Of a DNA stretch of 64,000 bases, positions 33,841 through 45,091 are shown one piece after another; the first letter of the stretch is position 1; each line of letters opens with the position of its first letter. A model generated the notes under the pieces. That model did not search any database, was not told where the DNA came from, and saw only the letters and a list, made by a program, of their open reading frames with translations. The stretch is taken from the NCBI GenBank assembly GCA_019614645.1, contig JABWDB010000036.1:62001-126000 (forward strand). Direction: 5' to 3'. The translations under genes and the position numbers were made by a program. The DNA is from Stratiolaelaps scimitus (lineage: Eukaryota > Arthropoda > Arachnida > Mesostigmata > Laelapidae).

Positions 33841-34249
33841 GACCGATACATTCGCAAGTAATAACACAGTTCAATTGGATCAATGACAAAAGTGGGGAAG
33901 ATGTGATTGATCTCTTGAAACATGTCAGGTCTCCAATTTCCTCCTCTCAAAAAAAAAGTCGTAACAAGTATTTCTGCAAGACCTCCACATAGCCGAGAAA
34001 AACGTGGACCAGTGGGAGAATCAGTGTAAAATAGTGCAAGGATCCACAAATGGATGGTTTCGACCAACTCACAATCTTCCTTCAATCTTTTACACCAATG
34101 CCGCAATGTATATAAAGCTCCCAATCAGGTGCCAGATACAACCAATACACTCCCGCACATATCGCCCAACTGCACAGATCGAGTATACAATACATTTGTG
34201 GAAGAACAAATACTTACATCCAAGCTAAGAACGAAAACAACAGACTACT

Positions 34250-34840
34250 GATTGGGCGAGATTTCAGCGCCGCCCTGAAGAACTCTGGGAACGATGTAGA
34301 GGAGCCCGAAGAAACCTTGAATTGTTCTATTTTTTTAGGGCGCAGGGAAAAAGAGGACCCTAACTGTCGACCGACAACGTCGCGGTCTCCCAAAAATCTC
34401 CTATGGAAAGCTAGTAAATGGGAAGAACTCTGGGGTAAAGGATATAAATTAGTCAGAAAAAAAGAAAGCTCGCAGATCCCTCTGACCTCAGAAAGGTCAA
34501 CTCGCACAAGAGAGTCACTTTCCCATATTAACAGCCGCCCAAACAGGTCACCTTTGACGAGACAGAAGACATGGTAACACCACCAATCCGAACTTCGAAA
34601 CAGAGCAAACAGAGGCTCAAACTCAAGAAGGCACCGGGACAATGTATGGCACCGTAAAGGCTATTGTACACACCGTGGCTATTTGTACACAATTACAGCC
34701 TTACAGAAGAACAAAAGTCTCCAGGATGCCATTAACCTTGCACTGAAGGAAGCGAACATCTCCCCCACTTAAGAAGGATACTAGCCTCATGTTCTAGAAA
34801 TAGAACCACGACATATAATACAATGAGAAAATCTACTAAG
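34250..34840 (+). mobile_element. LINE remnant of the 15000-17100 family
   Basis: Plus-strand sequence shares GGGTAAAGGATATAAATTAG (compare GGGTAAAAGATATGAATTAG at 15126) and, near 34700-34800, frames reading ITALQKNKSLQDA and LALKEANISPT, parallel to ITTLQKSKQ and LLKEAKISLT in the RT region at 15690-15840. The central RT boxes are missing. Confidence 0.6.
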
Positions 34841-35499
34841 TAGGTATATCACAGCTGTGTTGTGGTTGCCGCGACCAGAATTGGTCAGTGTTGCATCAGA
34901 AAGTATCGCCTTGCGCAGAACTGCTCCGTAGATTCGTTTCACAGAAGCCAAAGACAAAAAACAGCAGAGCTTTGGGTAATTTGGCTTCTCATTTGTTTAG
35001 CACTAAGGTAATACATCTCTTTTACATAGGATAATATTTAGGGATATGATTCTTAATGATGTTCAAGACGATAGCGTGGAGTTGTCTACCATTATCAGCA
35101 ATATTCCAAATGAGTATCTAAAATGAATAAATATAGCTGAAGCACACATGCATAAGTACAAGTCATTGTTTTGTGCTTATTGTAAAATCACACTAAAGTA
35201 TTTAAAACGTCCTAACCGTGCCCTTATTGACCATGTCGGACACGCCCTCGCTTCGAATGGAACATTAACCGAAGTCCTCTTTACATCATAGAGAAACTCG
35301 TTGCAGAGGAATAGCTGCATTGCATTCTTGGATCTCCATCTACAGCCTGTGGTTCTCTGTGTGTGTCTGTCTGTACCATTGCCATTTCTTCGTTTACCAC
35401 AAACTTTCTGGAGGGCTTATTGGATTGGATGAATGTTGAAAGTGGCCTCTCAAACCGCTTTCCCCTTCACGAGATTCAAGTCAGGCGACTGAACGGTAG

Positions 35500-35506
35500 T
35501 ATTTAA
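35500..35506 (+). promoter_or_regulatory. TATA box of B4
   Basis: TATTTAA, 57 bp before the start codon. Confidence 0.65.
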
Positions 35507-35556
35507 TACGCGTCCAGTTTTGTCGAAAGCACTCACATCCGACAAACAAGTGAATC

Positions 35557-36038
35557 ATGCACGGAGTAAGTTCTAATACGAACAAGTGTACCCATATGTA
35601 GACCACAGTACCTGAAGCCGATAACATAGAGTTCATTTATGATTTCGCAATTTTATTTAGAGGACAACAAGTTACGCGTATGATATATTTTTTCATAAAC
35701 TTCTGACCAGACGTTATGATTATTGCGGTTTGCAGCTTATCGTTTTCTCCGCCCTCGTGGCTGCCGCCTCTGCTGGTGTTCTTGGAGGATACGGTCTTGG
35801 TGCTGGCCTTGGTGTAGCCCCCATTGCAGCTGTCGCCGCGCCTTGGGCCGCTCCCGTTGTGTCTGTTGCTAAGGTTGCTCCAGTCGTTGCACCTGTTCCT
35901 GTTCAGGTCGGAGTTCTTCGCTCCAACTCGTACTCAAGCGCCATCAACCATGGCTCGATTGTTGGTAAGGCCGCTATCGCTGCCCCTGTGGCAATCGCCG
36001 CTGCTCCCATCGGCCTCGGATATGGCAAGGCCTGGTAA
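35557..36038 (+). CDS. Class B4: short secreted Gly/Ala-rich cuticular-type protein, GKAW tail
   Basis: The predicted CDS is join(35557..35565, 35736..36038), 103 aa. Exon 1 M-H-G, intron 170 bp. It equals B2/B3 except that one four-residue GAGL repeat is missing (GGYGLGAGLGVAP instead of GGYGLGAGLGAGLGVAP), a 12-bp in-frame contraction typical of slippage in GGTCTTGGTGCT-like repeats. The module SNSYSSAINHGSIVGK and tail GLGYGKAW are unchanged. AATAAA is at 36059-36064. It is the last family member before a 9-kb stretch without copies. Confidence 0.87.
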
Positions 36039-36069
36039 ACCTAAGTCATCATATTGGAAATAAACAACG

Positions 36070-36800
36070 AACTTGTAAACAAATGAGCCAGCCTCTGTTA
36101 AATCAATGAATAAGTGATGATGTTTCTGACATGGTCGTGAATAGTGGAAGGTGTTTATAGACTCAAAAGAAACTAATTCAGGATAAGGCCGTCCGAACCA
36201 TGAGCAGGATCCGAAAATAAACAATGATTAAAATCTACTTTTACCTGAATTTTTAGTCCCATAAAAAAATTTTGATAAAGGGGGCACAATATTGCAATTG
36301 ATCGGGATTGCTTTCGAAACAACAGAAGCACGTAGTTGTGCAAGGATCCAGAGAAAAAAAATCAAACACATGGCTTCTAAGCTCTAAGGTAGATTAGTTG
36401 AAACTGTGACGATCACGACTCGTTCCGCTCTACGTGACAAAGATTTTAGTCGACTCTTTTCCGAAGAAAAGTTCTTAATTCCGACGAAATGGAACTAAAG
36501 GCAGCAACTTACCGATCATAGTGTAGTGGGCCCTCTACGTGTAAATAATCTATCTAAAAATAGTTTTAGTTGATAGAATCGCTGTTAAATCAAAACATTG
36601 AACTTAAGTCAGTAGATAACTATCTACCAACTGCAGCAATTCGCACCAGATGACTTCACAAACGCCACGTGTCGTCGATAACACTGTTTTTCTGGGCCGG
36701 GACAAGTGGGTAAGATGAGTGTTTGCTGCCCGATTGAGCCTCTACAGTAAAATTCACACTGACTTTCGTACTAGTCCAAGTTTATCTCGCGCATGTAGAC
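36070..36800. other. B4 downstream flank
   Basis: No gene. 36505-36625 matches 19660-19780 (after B1). The match stops near 36640, where unrelated sequence including a SINE in an inverted repeat begins; B1-like sequence resumes in pieces at about 37055 and 37800-38170. Confidence 0.55.
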
Positions 36801-36803
36801 TTA

Positions 36804-36973
36804 TTGCAGAAACACTTGTTAAGAAATACCTTCTTTTAAGAAATACCGGGTTCGAGCCCCGCTGCGTGATAACATATGAGATAGCTTAAGCATTGTGAAA
36901 TTGCAGCTCCTTTAATAAACCAATAAAGCTTTACCTTTACCTAAAGGGTATTTCTTAACAAGTGTTTCTGCAA
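36804..36973. repeat. 27-bp perfect inverted repeat around a SINE
   Basis: The 27-bp arm at 36804-36830, beginning TTGCAGAAACACTTG, is the exact reverse complement of 36947-36973. The 116-bp spacer contains a SINE. The decamer AAGAAATACC also recurs at 36821, 36838 and 36975. Confidence 0.9.
36846..36941 (+). mobile_element. tRNA-derived SINE (5'-truncated copy)
   Basis: It begins at the B-box-like GGGTTCGAGCCCCGC and continues through AGCTTAAGCATTGTGAAATTGC to a 3' end with AATAAACCAATAAAGC and TTTACC repeats. Related copies on the minus strand are at 49695-49813, 52490-52609 and 60374-60493, where the tRNA-like head extends further. Confidence 0.7.
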
Positions 36974-37446
36974 CAAGAAATACCTGACAATTTCCAAGGT
37001 ATCAGTCACACCTTCTCACCTTTGTCATTGAACCTATTCAACTGTGCTTTCGAGCGGTTGTGAGCAAAATTCAAGACGCGCTGTCGTTCGTGTAGAGCAA
37101 CTTAGCATAGATATTCGTGGTGTACGTATTTCTGATGCGGGGGACTCACAATTGAGCAGCTTGCGCTGCTTAATACACTAATAATCTTAATATGGTAATG
37201 ACGATAAGTGTCTCGACATGCCCATTGGTGGTGATGAGATACTATATGTGATATATATAAATATTTTTTAAGAAGTGAAAGGTAAATCCTGCATGGACAC
37301 TAGGCCTCACACAAAGGTGTCAGACTCTTACTGACTAAACCCAGAACCGACTTTGACTTGGGGCACTGACCGGGTTTGTCAAAAGTATTACTTATTAGTC
37401 AGTGCATTGCAGGGACCGGCAGTTGATTCCAACCATGTCCTATCCC

Positions 37447-37788
37447 TCAGTTCCTCCTCTGGGGCGAACCCTCCCGCCCAGCCGCAGCGGGTGGGTTCCG
37501 GGCACTTTCCCTTCGGACCAGCTCTGCTATCCGAGCCCGTTCTAGTCTATCCTTCTCCCGGAGGATCCTTTCGGTTAGTGTATTCTCTCTGTCCCACTTG
37601 TCTCTGACAAGGGCCATGTAGGAAATGAACCCTCGGATTTCGTCCTGCATGGCCCTTGTCAGTTCGGCATCCGCGACCTCCTGCCGAACCTGCTGCGTGG
37701 CTTTACATGCTGCCTGTGTGTGGAGAGGATCGTCTTCGACTCCTGCATCGCACAGCACGCTACTATATGTGATATTGGAAATATGCAA
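37447..37788 (-). CDS. Unrecognised ORF, highly charged, possibly transposon-derived
   Basis: A 113-codon open frame in a GC-rich island (37430-37750) inside AT-rich DNA. The translation is helix-prone and charged, with RGFISYMALVRDKWDREN followed by ILREKDRLERARIAELVRRE, suggesting a coiled coil near residues 60-95, and a basic C terminus. There is no signal peptide, no family resemblance to the GKAW genes, and no second copy in the window. The ATG context is unremarkable and splice sites could not be assigned. It could be a LINE ORF1 fragment or an exon of a host gene. Confidence 0.25.
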   Translation of the reverse strand: MHISNITYSSVLCDAGVEDDPLHTQAACKATQQVRQEVADAELTRAMQDEIRGFISYMALVRDKWDRENTLTERILREKDRLERARIAELVRRESARNPPAAAGREGSPQRRN

Positions 37789-37799
37789 CTACCCCCGCT

Positions 37800-40700
37800 T
37801 TTGGTTAACAAGTAAATATTCGGATTCAATATATCAAGCTGTATTTGCTTAATTAGTAAGTCAAATAGCTATCGAGTTCCGTGAATACATGTTTACACAA
37901 CGAATATGACATGGCCCAGCTTGATGTATGGTTCGTCTCTGCTGCTCAATCCATAATCATTCTCAAACACACATACATACACAGTGTTTTTTTGCCAACA
38001 CTAGTAAACGAATAATGACGTATTGTCGTCAAATCAGAGCCAGAATGACTCTGACAGCGTCGAATTCGGCCAATGATCTAGAGTTTGTTGACATCACCCC
38101 CATGACGGTGAGCTACGTACGTCCCAGAAAATTTCGACACAACGGCTTAAATGTGTCAGATCGATCTGACTACAAAAACAGAACACATGCACACACATAC
38201 ACACATACATACATACGGTGGACGCGGGCGCGCTCACCGGCAGCCCGATATCTGTCTACCTCATTACATAAGCAAGATGTCGATCTGATTCGCCGTGAAG
38301 ACTGCACCGACTCCGTAGTATCGAAGGCACCAGAAATATGTATACTGGCTGAAGTAGTTGCCATAGTAGTAGTAGTAGTTGTAATGGCAGTTGTAGTAAA
38401 CAGTTTGAAGACAGAATTAACCAGACGTAGTTCCGTCAACAATCCCTTATCGATCGCTCATACCGAGCGCCGGTAGCCGTCCAAAGAAGCGAAGACCGAG
38501 GAACGTTGAAGAACACTGAGAGGGTGGCTTCACTTGGCCAACGGACGGGGCGGTGTGCGTGCATTCGCTTGGCTGACAGTCGTAACGGGAAAGTTAACTC
38601 GGCTGGCCACACGAATGAGAGAGATTGACATTCGTCTGACGCAATGAATGCGATAGCTTACGAAATATTACACCGGCAACAATTGTTATGGAATAGACTG
38701 GTGTCTCAAAAATGTAAACAGGAGAGACGATAGCGATTACTTTTGTTTTTACGATAGTTGAGTTGACTTTGAAATGACATATTCGTATTGAAAACATGTC
38801 GAGCTTTAAGATGATATATATTGAGAGATATCTTCATAATCGCCTGCTTGTCGAAACTTACTGATATGTACTTGAGCCGAGAGGGGGAGTGCAATCATTA
38901 AGTTTGAGTGTGAAGATCAGTATTTAGTGTCAATCGAATTACGCGCCCTGTGAAAGAATCGCCCTTCTAACAGGGTAGACTAATAAGGAAGATCTCTATC
39001 TGCAGTTTTCATAAAGGCAGATTTGCCAAGTGGGCCACATCAGCCTGCAAAATTATATTACCCCGTACATGCTTGAGTGGTGACAAAATCAGGTGCCAAA
39101 AGTCTCAAGACGACATCAAAATTGTCGACAATGTATCAATTGGTTGGTGGAGATAATTCGATATGCTTCACTGATGATACAAGCAAAGGGACGCCGGTGC
39201 CCACTGATGAAATCACTGCTGAGGTAATTCATGTGCCATCAGAAACAATAATAACTCACCTTCTGCAGAGCTGATTACCGTCCAATAGATCTGACAGCAT
39301 TCCGCGTCGTTCACAGACGGCGCCCAATTCGTTTCAGCCAGGTCACCTCTTACGAAAATGTTCTCCTCTAAAAAAAAAAAGAAGTTCGCCTCCCACGACC
39401 ACCCAAACACCTTTGATTCCTTCTCCGTGTTTTCCAAAAATTCATCAACAACATCACGAATTTGTTTAATCTCTATTACATCACCACTACCTCAACTAAC
39501 AGAACTAGATTTGCTTCCCTTAGGATTTCATAACCATAACTTGACGAGCATCCTAATTGAGCGATAGCCGAGGAAAACGGTGATTTCAACGAACGCTTTT
39601 CAACATGATGCATATATGTAGGTATGTCTCTATGCATCAACATCCGATGCACAACTATAACCTCGATAATGCTACTGATTGTGAATTGGAAACATACTCT
39701 GTTTAACTTTATCCTACTTCAGCTCGACATGAATAATATCGCCCGCCATTTCCAGCTGAAAATATTCAACGATCTCCTTATTTACCACCTTCCCTATGGG
39801 GCTACAATTGGACTTCACGACAATACGAAATGAGAACAGGCTCAAGGTTATTGAAGATACGGAACGGATTAAAAAGGTGCCTTTCAAATCAGTGAAATTT
39901 TGTCAGACCACAAACATTGTTGGCTCTCTCGTCCAGATCAAAGACTCAAACGATCAGCCTGTTAATAAATTTACACAGCTTTAGTACTGATGTACATTTT
40001 ACACGAGAGTGTGAATCGTGCAGTAATACTCCGTCTTTTGGCGAGTGAGGCTGGCTCTTTGTTCCGCACGCACGCAGGCTTCGTGATGAACCCAAACTAA
40101 GGGGATTACTCAGCGCCCCTCACGACTTCTGCGCTCCTGGACGCGAGGTCTCACCTCGTCGTTATTTACACGTTCGTATCTCTCAAATGTTTGGCGGGAC
40201 ATAGTAAATAAGAATACTAATAACAAAGGCCCCTAATATAATCTTTGGTAGATCGCCAGCAACCACACGGACTTTACAGCAAATCGTGCTAACAAAACGC
40301 ATCATTTGTGGAAGGCGGATCTACAAACATGGTGCTCTACCCAACCTCTACATATAATGTAGCTTAAGGGTGGATATATTTTGTTTATCAAGCCTTGTGT
40401 GCATCTAACGGTGGTATATACACACATACCTATCTGGGTAAAGATAGGAGTTGTTTCGTGCTATCTACAAGATGTGATCTGCCAAGAGGAGGCTGCCTTT
40501 CAGACATTTCTGACAGACCAGCCATCTCGGCGTTCTTAACTGTCATAGCACTACCACTATACGTATACATGTGATACGTCTACTTACACAAACATGCATC
40601 GAATACAATAGTATTTCAAGCTTCAGATTTTTGTGAAGTCACGTCATGTTGTTCGAATACGTCTAATGTGTACAGAATGCGGAGCAATAGTTATTAATAA

Positions 40701-40950
40701 TTATTAATTAACAACGCAAAATCAATACATATCACAGATTGTATCTCATCCAACCGAACTTGATGGCCACCGAATAAACCAAGGACCGAGTAACAGATAG
40801 TGGGCTCCTTCAAAACGCATTCATCCGCTATCGTTGTGACTGCACTCAGAACCCCCGGAACCCGCGTCTTGCCGGCTAATGGCTCACTAGCACCAGTTGC
40901 TCTCCAACGAATAAAAATCGTATCCAAGTAGCCCACATAAGATCACATTT
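37800..40950. other. Long spacer without convincing gene
   Basis: 37800-38170 matches the B1 downstream flank (19830-20160), sharing CCAGAAAATTTCGA. Beyond that, 38200-40950 is mostly AT-rich with a (GTA)n-like run at 38367-38385 and disconnected ORFs of 60-90 codons near 39077-39984 whose translations I do not recognise. They may be pieces of an old element, but no domain motif is visible. Confidence 0.45.
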
Positions 40951-40989
40951 TTAACTAGAAGATTTGGTCGTGCGACGTGTGACGCGAGG

Positions 40990-41290
40990 CACACAACAAC
41001 AGCTGCCGCAGCAGCAACAGCAACAGCAAGATACAGGTGTACAGTATACTGTAGGCGAGCTACGCCACAGTATATTTCCAATGAAAATTCTGTAGTTAAG
41101 ATTCGTCCGTGCGTATCGAACCACGTCAACCACGACGATCTGCCATCAATATCCGCAGGCTGGGGCGACTCGTCGGCAACCAGAAGTGTCTGATGCAATC
41201 TTTGCACAGACAAAACAACGCTCAACGCAACGGGATAAACGGCGAAACACTACGACAGTGGTAATAGTACCAGCAGCAGCAGCAACTATA
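40990..41290. repeat. CAG/CAA-type trinucleotide-rich segment
   Basis: Imperfect GCAGCAGCAACAGCAACAGC runs lie at 41009-41030, and a shorter CAGCAGCAGCAGCAAC at 41271-41286. No polyglutamine ORF of useful length covers them. Confidence 0.7.
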
Positions 41291-41303
41291 TCAACTATTC
41301 AGT

Positions 41304-41513
41304 ATGTATAGTTTGAGTTTGGACCGAGCCATTACACCCTCCCATCCCCGATTGAGACGTGCTTATCGCGCGTTCGTATGTGAGCATATGGACAAATACA
41401 CAGAATCCGAAGATGCTGATGTCGATATACTTAAGACATTAGATGAAATGCTCTCACCGGAGCTGGAGCTTATCAGCGGGAGTATTTGTAGCCACTGCTT
41501 AGCTAGATGGTGA
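41304..41513 (+). CDS. Small unrecognised ORF
   Basis: A 69-codon frame starting ATGTATAGTTTG just after CAG-rich sequence. The translation has an acidic segment, YTESEDADVDILKTLDEML, followed by a C-x2-C pair (SICSHC). Composition is more protein-like than neighbouring random frames, but there is no homologue, no signal peptide and no second copy here. It may be a first coding exon or chance. Confidence 0.2.
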   Translation: MYSLSLDRAITPSHPRLRRAYRAFVCEHMDKYTESEDADVDILKTLDEMLSPELELISGSICSHCLARW

Positions 41514-41519
41514 TAATGA

Positions 41520-42240
41520 TAACTAAAACGTGATGCAACAGGCTGAACTTTCGTTAAGAAGAGCTTTTTGTTAGAAACGGTTGACGTGAGAATGTATTGT
41601 TATTGAAAAAAGGTGTGCCGATGTCTATTGAATGGCCATTAAAATTAAGGGATATTTTTGAAAATGTTGTGTTGTGCTCTTAAAGGGGTGCTGAGTACGG
41701 TCAACAGATCAGCTATTGCGTCACACAATCTGTCTTTTAAACAGTACGTTGGCGTCTATGTTAAAGTCAGTGAGAGCCCGACTACGAATCATGGCCGTAT
41801 TTGTTTTTGTTTGTTTGTAGATTAAGCCAATAAACTGGATGACTTTTTTCTATCAAGGGAGTTTCGGGAATGCTTGATCCACAAGTATCACTCAGCTGTA
41901 GCGCGGGGCTAGTGTGGGACTCACAATCCTTCTAAACCCGCAAGCCTAGGAAATGACTGGGCCTTACTTCTATGTAGATGATAGTGGCTTGACTATCCTC
42001 GGTCAGGTCAGGCCCGCCATTCAGAGCCCTCTTTCCCCGCTCTCTAGCTAGAAGATTCCAAGGCAGCATGGTGGCGAGAACAAGAAGCGCTTTCGTCGAT
42101 AGCGTGCGATATGTCCGACTAATTCGTATAGCCTAGTATAGGAATTATATATTCTGTTATATCTCTTATCTGCTGGGCCGACCCCAGCGCATTCCTGTCT
42201 TCGCCGTCGGCAGAGTCGCGTCTGCGCCGAGCGGTGATAT
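41520..42240. other. Spacer before LINE fragment
   Basis: No gene is seen. The sequence has no recognised duplicate and runs into minus-strand LINE remains. Confidence 0.4.
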
Positions 42241-43060
42241 CCACAGTGAAATGACTTTACTGCCCAGAGCTTCCATGACTACCATCCAGTTGATTGCATG
42301 TGGGCGTTTTTGACATCTAGGAGGATGAGAAGTACGAAACTACTCGCTTCGAGGATTTTTGTGTTCTTCTCGCCCGTACGTTTACCACCCTCATTAGGGC
42401 TTCATGCGGAGACCGGAAACCGTACTGGACGCCTGATAGAGCTTCTTTATTTTTGACTTCCTCGTTCAGTCTGTTGACTAGAACGTTCTCCGGAATCCTT
42501 CCGATTGTGTCAAGGAGACATGTGGGCCGGTAAGCTGATGCCCCCCTTGGTTTGGCTGCCGGAACCAGAAGGAAGATTCTTCCACACCTCGAAAACCTGC
42601 CTTCCTCAAACAGTTTGTTGACTAAGGTCCTGCAGAGTTCAGACCAGCGTTTGACGAGCAACTTCACTACCGTCCGGGAAGAGCGAATTTCCGGGTGTTA
42701 GCCGGAAATCTGAGCTTGCTCGACTCCATCTAACATCAGCTCCGGAACTTCATCCGCGGTAACCAGCAACTCTTCGTCATCTCTCCACGGTTGCTCCGGG
42801 AAGAGGCTTGTCACGGTCTTCCGTAGAGCATCCGGAGGGAGCTTTGGGGAGGTCTCCAGAGTTTGGCTCTAAAAATATGGCACTGAAGGCCCCATGCACC
42901 TCTCTCCACTGCGTACATTACGTTCTTTCTACGCACGGGTCTTACTGTTGGCGATGGGTCTTTAGAGTCCCTTATCAGCAGCTTTGTACTCCAACAATTG
43001 GGCGGCGTCTGGTCATTAATCGACCCATTGTCTTCCCTTTGCTCACTAAACATTTAGGCA
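42240..43060 (-). mobile_element. R1-like LINE: pre-RT and RT N-terminal part
   Basis: On the minus strand, from 43060 downward: WGLQCHIFRAKLWRPPQSSL (typical of the linker before R1-clade RT), then, after stops, WSELCRTLVNKLFEEGRFSR, AYRPTCLLDTIGRIPENVLV and VQYGFRSPHEAL (42317-42667), and finally LILLDVKNAH near 42310-42330, RT block A with its catalytic aspartate. The YADD box is missing, so the element is broken off there. It is the longest collinear R1-like remnant in the window. Confidence 0.75.
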
Positions 43061-43069
43061 CATCAAGAG

Positions 43070-45030
43070 AATTAATTTAAGTGGCACTGTCTAGCAATTA
43101 AACGCGGAAAAACAAGCTGCGCAAAGCTTGAACAATCGCTGGGTTGAAAGCGTTAACCTCATGATAAAGCATGTCAATCATATATCGATTAATTCCAAAA
43201 CATATACGGCCCTACTATGCCACTGCAGCTCTCACGCAAGCAGCCTGTGTACAGTGTTTCTATTATAAGAAAGGGTGGCTCGAGACATCACTCGTTATAC
43301 AAGGTTTTTGTAAGTGTAAGAGGACAACCAAGTGAAAACAGGAGGGTTCTCGCAGATGAGCGCGATCGATGACACAAGGGCGTTTTAATATTATTTCTTT
43401 GATTGGATACACTTGTGTAGCCGGCACTCCACCTTCACTTCTACTATCACCAACGAGTCTGGTCGGTGACGCTATCTATCCCTCCCTTGTAGTACTCTCT
43501 GCTCCCCGTGTGTTGTGTGCACGTTCCTACATCCACAACGTGCATTCTTGTACAGCCTAAGTGTACATTTCCCCCTGTACAATACGTGCGTTCTCTTACA
43601 TAAGGTTACCACTCATGCCGTATCTGAAGGATGGGTCGAAGGTCGCCAGCTCAGTAGCAATAGTCACCTTTCGTGATCGTCGATTAGGCCCCCAGTGGTT
43701 TGATGGGATACTCTTGACATTGCTTTGTCGCCATATAGGCCTGTCACGAAAGGGGGCCTGGTATCATCGCTGCACACACCAGAAAATGACCTAAGTTATA
43801 GGCGTAGCGCTCGTCTATTTACAATATCTCAAGTCCCCACTTACAATATGAAGTGGCCCCGGCCTCTTCACTGTCAATCTCCTTAAAGGGTTCTGCCATA
43901 GACTGGTCTGCGCCACCGAGGACAAGCGCGCAGAGTCCTTCCTTCTGCAGGGCCTTTACCTCGTTGTGTAAAAATGCAATGCCATCGCCTCCCTCAGGGG
44001 TGACCATCAAGGCTTGTCCCCAACTGGCCACTAACTATTGTGTGTATTGAAACACACAATGATATGAAATGGATAACATTTCTCGTGAAGGATTCGTATT
44101 TTATACTATACGACATATACATTTACATTATACATATGATCGATACAACACTATTTGTTGGTGAAATAAACGAAATGATGATACAACACAGTTCGTTTTA
44201 TAATTTTAACAAAGGGTTCGCCAGTACCGAAAGGATAACATTAGGGATTGGCGATCTAAATGCTTCAAGTGCCAATTGCATAAGGAACTAGTGAATAAAT
44301 CCGATTTTCTATTTATAGTTAGTCAGCAAAATACAATCACCTCAGTAAATGTCGCCTATTTTCTTTTTGTTATCGAGTTGTTTGCATTTGAATGGTAGTA
44401 ATCCACTAGACAGGCAGCTATCTATATCGAGCGCCGGCAGAGAGAAATTGGATCTAAGCAAATTGCCCAAGTGGACGACGATTCTTTCGATCAACGAGTT
44501 GAACCTGCGATTATTTCTACTGGTGTAATCATTAATCTTAATCTCGCTCACTTGAACGTGCCTATGAATATTTACTATATATTGCCAACACACTTGGAAG
44601 CGATTTATTCTAAGGGAGCAAATCGATAATTAATATATTAGAGAGACTTAAAGAATTGTATTATGTTGTATCGCATATGGCCAGGCAAGCAGAGCTCAAA
44701 ATGAATGACAGTTGACAGGTACGCTTTTGTGTTGGCCATGTGGATCACTATTGTGAATTTTCATTAGAGAAATGCCGTACTAATGCCAAATGGACCAGTA
44801 CCGAGAGAAGTCTGATCGGCGAAGGACTGGGCAGCGACAGCCGCCAAGTGAAAGTCGTTACAGAAAAACAACATTTCGTTGTTCGAGAAACCAAATAACG
44901 TCATCGTAGATTTCAAATAGTCACAATTATTGTTATGACGATTTAAATTGCAGGTCTTATCAACAGCCATGTTTATGGATGGTCATACAAAGAGTGTACG
45001 ATATGCTCTTGCCCTCAAATGTGAAGTTGT
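43070..45030. other. Spacer upstream of the class C array
   Basis: No gene is supported. A plus-strand frame with YLKDGSKVASSVAIVTFRDR (about 43618-43677) faintly resembles the TDGS start of an RNase H domain and could be LINE debris. The rest, 44040-44760, is AT-rich. Confidence 0.4.
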
Positions 45031-45035
45031 AGATG

Positions 45036-45043
45036 TATATAAG
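45036..45043 (+). promoter_or_regulatory. TATA box of C1
   Basis: TATATAAG, 56 bp before the start codon. Sequence and surroundings differ from the TATAAAAG boxes of C2-C8. Confidence 0.6.
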
Positions 45044-45091
45044 GGGTGTGTGCACCATAGCTAGCAAGTTCTCAACGAATTCTCATTCAAC

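Larger units (their letters stand above)
34830..36120 (+). repeat. B4 duplicon (direct partner 29200-30560)
   Basis: This is the flank, promoter and gene block of B4. Relative to the other B copies the upstream region lacks a few bases (GAGATTC-AAGTCAGG where others have GAGATTCTGGTTACGTCAGG). Confidence 0.75.

Noticed and set aside
43618..43677. RNase H domain start
   Set aside because: Only a D-G-S string and a few hydrophobic residues match; the remaining catalytic acidic residues are not visible.
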